DNA of 18,837 bases from JBCCFX01 sp039029515 (GTDB lineage Bacteria; Planctomycetota; Phycisphaerae; Phycisphaerales; SM1A02). Shown piece by piece: positions 15,301 to 18,837 of this stretch; within the stretch, counting starts at the first letter, position 1, and the number at the start of each line of letters is the position of its first letter. The translations under genes were made by a program, and so were the position numbers. The stretch lies in the NCBI GenBank assembly GCA_039029515.1, contig JBCCFX010000062.1, forward strand, positions 1 through 18,837, written 5' to 3'. The notes under the pieces were generated by a model. The model was given only the letters and a program-made list of their open reading frames with translations, searched no databases and was not told the DNA's origin.

Positions 15301-18300
15301 CCTTGCTGATGGAAGTTGTGAGGCGGATCGAACCACGAATGAATGCGTATTGCTCGGCGGTGCGTATCAAGGCGATGAATCCAGCTGTGCGACCACAAGC
15401 TGTCCGCAACCACCGCCGACGGGTGCGTGCTGCTTTCCTGATGGAAGTTGTGCGAACAATGCACCGCCGGCCGATTGCTCGTTCTTCGGTGGCCTGTACG
15501 CCGGTGACGATGTCATGTGCGATGTAGCGGGTTGCATGCAGCCACCTGCGATCGGGGCGTGCTGTCTCGACGACGGAAGTTGTCTTGCCAACCGGACCGG
15601 TGACGAGTGTTCGGTGCTTGGTGGTTCGTACGCAGGCGATGATGCGTCGTGCGTCAGCGCCAATTGTCCGCAGCCGGAACCTGTCGGTGCCTGCTGTCTT
15701 GTCGATGCTTCATGCCTCGATGCGCTCGCGATCGAGGACTGCCTTACGTTCGGTGGCCTGTATCAGGGCGATGACGTGTCATGCGGCATTCTGTCGTGTC
15801 CATTGCCTGACGGTGCATGTTGTCTGACAGACGGTTCTTGCTTCGTCACGGCAGGTGATGCGATCTGCATGATCGCGGGCGGCGAGTTTGCCGGAAACAA
15901 CACAGCCTGCGACGTCGTGATGTGCGAAGGGCCGGTGGACCCGCCGTTCGCAGACGATTTCGAAAATGATCTTGGATGGACCGTCGATAACGGCCTGCTG
16001 CTTGACGGCCTGTGGAATCGTGGTCTGCCGCAGGGTGGCGGATTTCGCGGAGATCCCGCAACCGATGCCGATGGATCCGGCAACTGCTATGTCACGGCGA
16101 ATCGGTTTGGCAATGCGGATGTCGACGGTGGCCCGGTGATCCTGACGTCACCGATATTCAATGCTGCCGATGGCCCGCATCCGCAGATTGAATACGCAGC
16201 ATGGTTTTCCAATTCGGAACCTGATGGTGATCACCTGCTCGTTGAACTGTCCAACGACGGTGGAGCGACCTGGACGGAACTCGAACGCATCGGTCGGACG
16301 TTCGGTTGGGTAACCCGTCGACGAACGATCGAGCCGGTGATGCAACCGACATCCATGATGCGCGTTAGATTCTCGACATCGGATTCACCGAATGATTCAA
16401 TCACCGAAGCGGGAATCGACGCAATCCGCGTCGTTTACAACGCGACACAGCCGGGCGCGGACAGTGCTGCGCCAGCCGTGGACCCCACGCCGACGCCACC
16501 ACCGGCGCCGCGCATCGATGGCACGATTGTCTTCGAAGATCACTTCGATGAGCACAACGGCTGGACGGTGCAGAACGCCGCAACCGGCGGCATCTGGCAA
16601 CGCGGCATTCCTGCTGCGAGCGGCTTGTACGGCGATCCGCCGACCGATGCGTCTGGCAGCGGTGCAGCGTATGTGACAGGCAATTCGGCCGGTCCCTCGG
16701 ATGTCGATGGCGGCCCTACGCGGCTGACGTCGCCGACCATCGACCTCAGCGAGACGACTGATGCGACGCTGTATGTCGCGACATGGCTCGTCAGTGAGTT
16801 CGATGCTTCGGACGTGCTGCACATTGAAGTCTCGTCGGACGATGGCGCGAGTTGGGTGCTTGCGCGCACAGTCGACGACACCGTCGGCTGGGAAGTCGTG
16901 AGTCTGCGTTTCGAGGATTACATTCCCGTCACCGCACATGTGCGTGTTCGCTTCTCGATCAGCGACCTGTTCAACAACTCAACCACCGAAGCCGGCGTCG
17001 ATTCGTTCATTGTGACGGTGTCGGAAATTTCTCCTCCGCCGCCACCGCCGGCGATCGGAACGCTGGATGATGATTTCGAATACGACCTCGGTTGGATGAC
17101 GGTGACACCGGCTGGCGCGGAGGGATTCTGGGAGCGAGGCGTACCGTTGGGCGATGGATCGCGCGGCGATCCCACCATCGACTACGACGGATCAGGTTCG
17201 TGCTATCTGACAGAGAACCGGCCGGGGAATTCCGATGTGGATGGCGGACCGCTCGATCTGATCTCGCCGCGGCTGGATTTGACGCAGGGTGTCAATCCGA
17301 TCATCAGCTTTGCCGCCTGGTTCGCCAACGATGATTTCGACAGCGATCGTCTTGATGTCGCGATTTCCAATGATGATGGCGATACATGGGTGCTGGTGGA
17401 GCGCATCGGGAATACGTTCGGCTGGGAGATTCATGTCTTCAACGTGCCGGACTTCGTAGAACCCACGGAAAGCGTACGTCTGCGATTCCGCGTTGCTGAC
17501 TTGCCGAACAACTCAATCACGGAAGCGGCCGTTGACGCCGTGCAGGTCATCTATAACACGTTGATTCCGCCGCCGCCTCCGCCGCCCGCTCCGGGTTTCA
17601 GCGATGACTTCTCCGGCGATGAAGGTTGGGACGTGCTGAACTTTGATCTTGCGGATGGCGCGTGGGAACGCGGTATGCCTTACGGCGACGGCAGCAAGGG
17701 TGATCCGACATCGGACTTCGATGGATCGGGAACCTGCTACCTGACTGCCAATCGCCCGGGCAACTCAGATGTTGACGGTGGTCCGACACGCCTCATCAGC
17801 CCGCTGCTTGACGCGCTTGCCGGCGCAAACCCGACGATTCGTGTCGCCATCTGGGCGGCGAACGATGAAGCCGATGCAAGCGACGTCTTGCGCGTGATGA
17901 TCTCGAACAATGGTGGTTTCGACTACGTGACGGTGGCAGAGTTCGTTGACACAGACGGCTGGCTGCCGCTCGAATTCAATGTGGCTGATTACGTCACACC
18001 GACAGAGACGATTCGCGTCGCGTTCGAAATCTCCGATGCGCCGAACAACTCGATCGTCGAAGCCGCAGTCGATGATTTTGCCCTGATCTTCGGGACGCAA
18101 CTTCAACTTGACGCCATGCCATTCATCGATGACATGGAACTCGACCGCGGTTGGACCACGATGGTCAGCGTCGAGGGTTCCATGGGTGCCTGGGAGCGTG
18201 CTATTCCGAGCGGTGATGCGTTGCGCGGTGATCCGCCGTTCGATCTCGATGGTTCTGGCTATTGCTTCGTGACTGCGGATGGACCGGGCGATACGGATGT

Positions 18301-18837
18301 CGATGGCGGCCCAGTCGCCTTGATCTCACCGATCATGAACGCCGTTGCCGGCGAGCACGCCATGATCAGCTACGGCGTCTGGTTTGCGAATGACACTGCG
18401 GACGAAGATCGATTGACCGTAGAAGTCTCCGGTGATGCCGGCGCAACCTGGGCGTTGGTGGAAGCAGTTGAGCAAACGGATGGTTGGCAGCGTCATGGAT
18501 TTCATATCGCGGACTTCATCGAACCGACAAGCGCCGTGCGCCTTCGGTTCAGCGTGTCTGATGCGCCGAACGATTCGATCACTGAAGCAGCAATTGACAG
18601 CGTGACGTTGACGTTCGCAGGGCACACGTTCCCGCTCGATCCGCTCATTATGGAGCAGCTCACCGTCACAGGAACGACGTGGTCAATGCAGGTCATTCCA
18701 TATCCGGTGTTCATCAAGCCGAACGGTCAACAGGGTGCATCGCTCCCGGAGGACACGAGTGAATCCGGTACCGAGCCTTCGGTGGCCGATTCCATTCTGG
18801 ATGGCGGCAGCGATGATGATCCGGACGATCACGGCGA
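12317..18837 (+). CDS. Giant secreted modular protein: signal peptide, PKD, beta-helix, 14 Cys-rich GACC repeats, 5 jelly-roll-like modules (3' end outside window)
   Basis: One frame stays open from the GTG at 12317 to the window end, giving at least 2,173 residues with no stop. A signal peptide covers residues of about 1-32 (basic start, then AFLVVAMMLLTVQTSLA, with cleavage likely near SLA/AP). A PKD domain follows at about 37-125, with WDFGDD and the AGTYTITLRVTN strand. Next is a right-handed parallel beta-helix of about 128-586 (VFVAATGSDQNSG-like entry strand with FVAATGSD visible, repeated NN and V-x-x-NN turns, and a terminal D-x-x-G-R-x-RP...GAVEL motif). Then come 14 six-cysteine repeats at 597-1203 and five modules of about 165-175 residues at 1213-2107. 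An acidic Asp/Ser/Glu-rich stretch closes the visible part. The likely place is the cell surface or outside. Beta-helix and PKD domains often bind or cut polysaccharides, but no catalytic site is identifiable. The function is unknown; adhesion or a surface structure is a guess. Confidence 0.85.
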   Translation, partial: MLDNKAFAQRALTWRAFLVVAMMLLTVQTSLAAPPQPVVDAIDLTGMAPFTVHVNALDSSFGAGNELTARFEWDFGDDESPFNTLEGWNAAHQYRQAGTYTITLRVTNENGEVGVATTNVVVSPNTRSAIFVAATGSDQNSGSMGAPIRSAREAFKRLGHDTNVFFRRGDTFDVPTSMSLSSSNVLFSAYGNGAKPVLRWTGGMGTSAIVKTSLDNHSDMVFENLTFTSIYNADAQRDVVDGLVPAGVNFTVRDCAFGELSLALNNNRQPIGLLLQGCDAGELGAYLSWGQGSDHTYIGNSVDGSHFEHNIRLATVTRVLIAHNDLRNTPKRTIWSMLGKYVYITDNITRDGRITVGPNPADQGQTLNSNWVVVQRNQCTKIGGNGTVELLGGAEHIVVRNNVIEGNGTPCVAMSGTQSSTGRTTRDVRILNNTGTNTSTLGRFLSVGSGSDDLVLQNNLYVSPNLRTGASQTAIVYVLANSLNGFDDIRRNVWAIPDDFLWIDDGYHYVWPNWSNASGYKSPAQWESYGVVSNEAYETVVIDDEYAPPASSTAATHARPIAGVHTDLFGRERPGSGPWSAGAVELNAADVGNDPTGACCLTDGACIGNQTSAACIALGGAYQGNATSCATVNCPEPPPATGACCLPDGACVGNQTIDACEALGGSYEGDNTSCDLVNCPEPPPSSGACCLPDGSCVGNQTRAACSVFGGEYEGDNTSCGTANCPQPPPATGACCLPDGSCVSNQTSAACTALGGSYEGNNSSCATANCPEPPPASGACCLLNGTCETVASAATCASSGGLFMGNGTTCASVSCPQSGGGCCTAGGSCLNGQTESDCASLGGIFLGVGVSCANVSCPLAAGACCFPSGNCILAQSPSSCVVEGGEFQGPGTSCAVMPCEMPVGACCFNDGACLDEITSAQCASASGIYQGNGTTCAAVNCPEPAPMMGACCLDDGGCVPNATVEECNILGGEYAGDDVTCAAAACPVPVLIGACCLADGSCEADRTTNECVLLGGAYQGDESSCATTSCPQPPPTGACCFPDGSCANNAPPADCSFFGGLYAGDDVMCDVAGCMQPPAIGACCLDDGSCLANRTGDECSVLGGSYAGDDASCVSANCPQPEPVGACCLVDASCLDALAIEDCLTFGGLYQGDDVSCGILSCPLPDGACCLTDGSCFVTAGDAICMIAGGEFAGNNTACDVVMCEGPVDPPFADDFENDLGWTVDNGLLLDGLWNRGLPQGGGFRGDPATDADGSGNCYVTANRFGNADVDGGPVILTSPIFNAADGPHPQIEYAAWFSNSEPDGDHLLVELSNDGGATWTELERIGRTFGWVTRRRTIEPVMQPTSMMRVRFSTSDSPNDSITEAGIDAIRVVYNATQPGADSAAPAVDPTPTPPPAPRIDGTIVFEDHFDEHNGWTVQNAATGGIWQRGIPAASGLYGDPPTDASGSGAAYVTGNSAGPSDVDGGPTRLTSPTIDLSETTDATLYVATWLVSEFDASDVLHIEVSSDDGASWVLARTVDDTVGWEVVSLRFEDYIPVTAHVRVRFSISDLFNNSTTEAGVDSFIVTVSEISPPPPPPAIGTLDDDFEYDLGWMTVTPAGAEGFWERGVPLGDGSRGDPTIDYDGSGSCYLTENRPGNSDVDGGPLDLISPRLDLTQGVNPIISFAAWFANDDFDSDRLDVAISNDDGDTWVLVERIGNTFGWEIHVFNVPDFVEPTESVRLRFRVADLPNNSITEAAVDAVQVIYNTLIPPPPPPPAPGFSDDFSGDEGWDVLNFDLADGAWERGMPYGDGSKGDPTSDFDGSGTCYLTANRPGNSDVDGGPTRLISPLLDALAGANPTIRVAIWAANDEADASDVLRVMISNNGGFDYVTVAEFVDTDGWLPLEFNVADYVTPTETIRVAFEISDAPNNSIVEAAVDDFALIFGTQLQLDAMPFIDDMELDRGWTTMVSVEGSMGAWERAIPSGDALRGDPPFDLDGSGYCFVTADGPGDTDVDGGPVALISPIMNAVAGEHAMISYGVWFANDTADEDRLTVEVSGDAGATWALVEAVEQTDGWQRHGFHIADFIEPTSAVRLRFSVSDAPNDSITEAAIDSVTLTFAGHTFPLDPLIMEQLTVTGTTWSMQVIPYPVFIKPNGQQGASLPEDTSESGTEPSVADSILDGGSDDDPDDHG
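14105..15925 (+). repeat. 14 tandem six-cysteine GACC repeats within the giant protein
   Basis: Units start at 14105, 14240, 14375, 14510, 14645, 14771, 14897, 15023, 15158, 15290, 15422, 15554, 15686 and 15812, with periods of 135, 126 or 132 nt. A typical unit reads GACCLPDGSC..NQT...C, then GG-x-[YF]-x-G and two further Cys, giving CC-x5-C-x8-C-x13-C-x4-C in the 45-residue form. All 14 units keep six cysteines, 84 in all, enough for three disulphides per unit. Proline-rich linkers such as PEPPP separate several units. Codons at conserved residues differ freely between units, so the copies are old and held by selection on the protein. Similar repeats are a pattern I associate with Phycisphaerae surface proteins; no domain name could be assigned. 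Confidence 0.9.
15953..18640 (+). repeat. Five tandem jelly-roll-like modules within the giant protein
   Basis: Modules begin with a D-[DH]-[FM] motif at 15953, 16538, 17069, 17603 and 18128, with spacings of 585, 531, 534 and 525 nt. Each shows a G-W strand, W-x-RG-x-P, GDP, D-x-DGSG, [YF]-[VL]-T, DVDGGP, L-x-SP, then a beta-rich half ending VR-x-[RA]F...D-x-x-N-[DN]-S-[IT]-x-EA-x-[IV]D. The pattern resembles MAM/carbohydrate-binding jelly-roll domains found in secreted bacterial proteins; this assignment is inferred. The Asp-rich loops suggest calcium binding. Polyproline linkers (six and seven Pro) join modules 2-3 and 3-4; modules 4 and 5 follow each other without one. Confidence 0.85.

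Noticed and set aside
14148..15663. Series of - strand ORFs rich in repeated motifs
   Set aside because: They mirror the periodic GACC repeats of the + strand gene and have no independent support.
14105..15925. CRISPR-like or satellite DNA array
   Set aside because: The periodicity is codon-based, units differ at synonymous sites, and no constant repeat with unique spacers is present.

Overview
The window looks like chromosomal DNA of a GC-rich marine-type Planctomycetota bacterium, probably of the Phycisphaerae. This is an inference. It rests on a very large secreted protein built from Cys-rich 'GACC' repeats and Asp/Gly-rich beta-sandwich modules, on a DUF1844 protein, and on a two-haem succinate dehydrogenase. 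No rRNA, tRNA, CRISPR array, insertion sequence or integrase was seen.

Left part (1-4513): the 3' end of a HemW-like radical-SAM gene (+) converges on sdhB (-). Divergent from sdhB is a tight three-gene + strand cassette: a DPM1/GT2-like glycosyltransferase, an FkbM-type methyltransferase and a GT-C/GT39-like membrane glycosyltransferase. Together they could make, methylate and transfer a lipid-linked sugar. The cassette sits between sdhB and the rest of the sdh genes.

Middle part (4538-9619): sdhA, sdhC and a DUF1844 gene lie on the - strand. Divergent from them are a SurA/parvulin-like lipoprotein and yraN (+), which share a 4-nt overlap. SdhC, SdhA and SdhB together would form a B. subtilis-type (b558) succinate:menaquinone oxidoreductase of the respiratory chain and TCA cycle.

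Right part (9616-18837): a - strand pair, rfbD (dTDP-4-dehydrorhamnose reductase) and a COG4091-type NAD(P)-binding/SAF-domain oxidoreductase, is coupled by an ATGA overlap and suggests nucleotide-sugar or surface-glycan metabolism. A 515-nt gene-free region follows, with a DnaA-box-like pair and several hairpins. The last 6.5 kb is one uninterrupted reading frame that starts at a GTG with a good ribosome site and is still open at the window end. It encodes at least 2,173 residues: signal peptide, PKD domain, right-handed beta-helix, 14 six-cysteine GACC repeats, then five jelly-roll-like modules joined partly by polyproline linkers. This giant exported protein is the most unusual element of the window.
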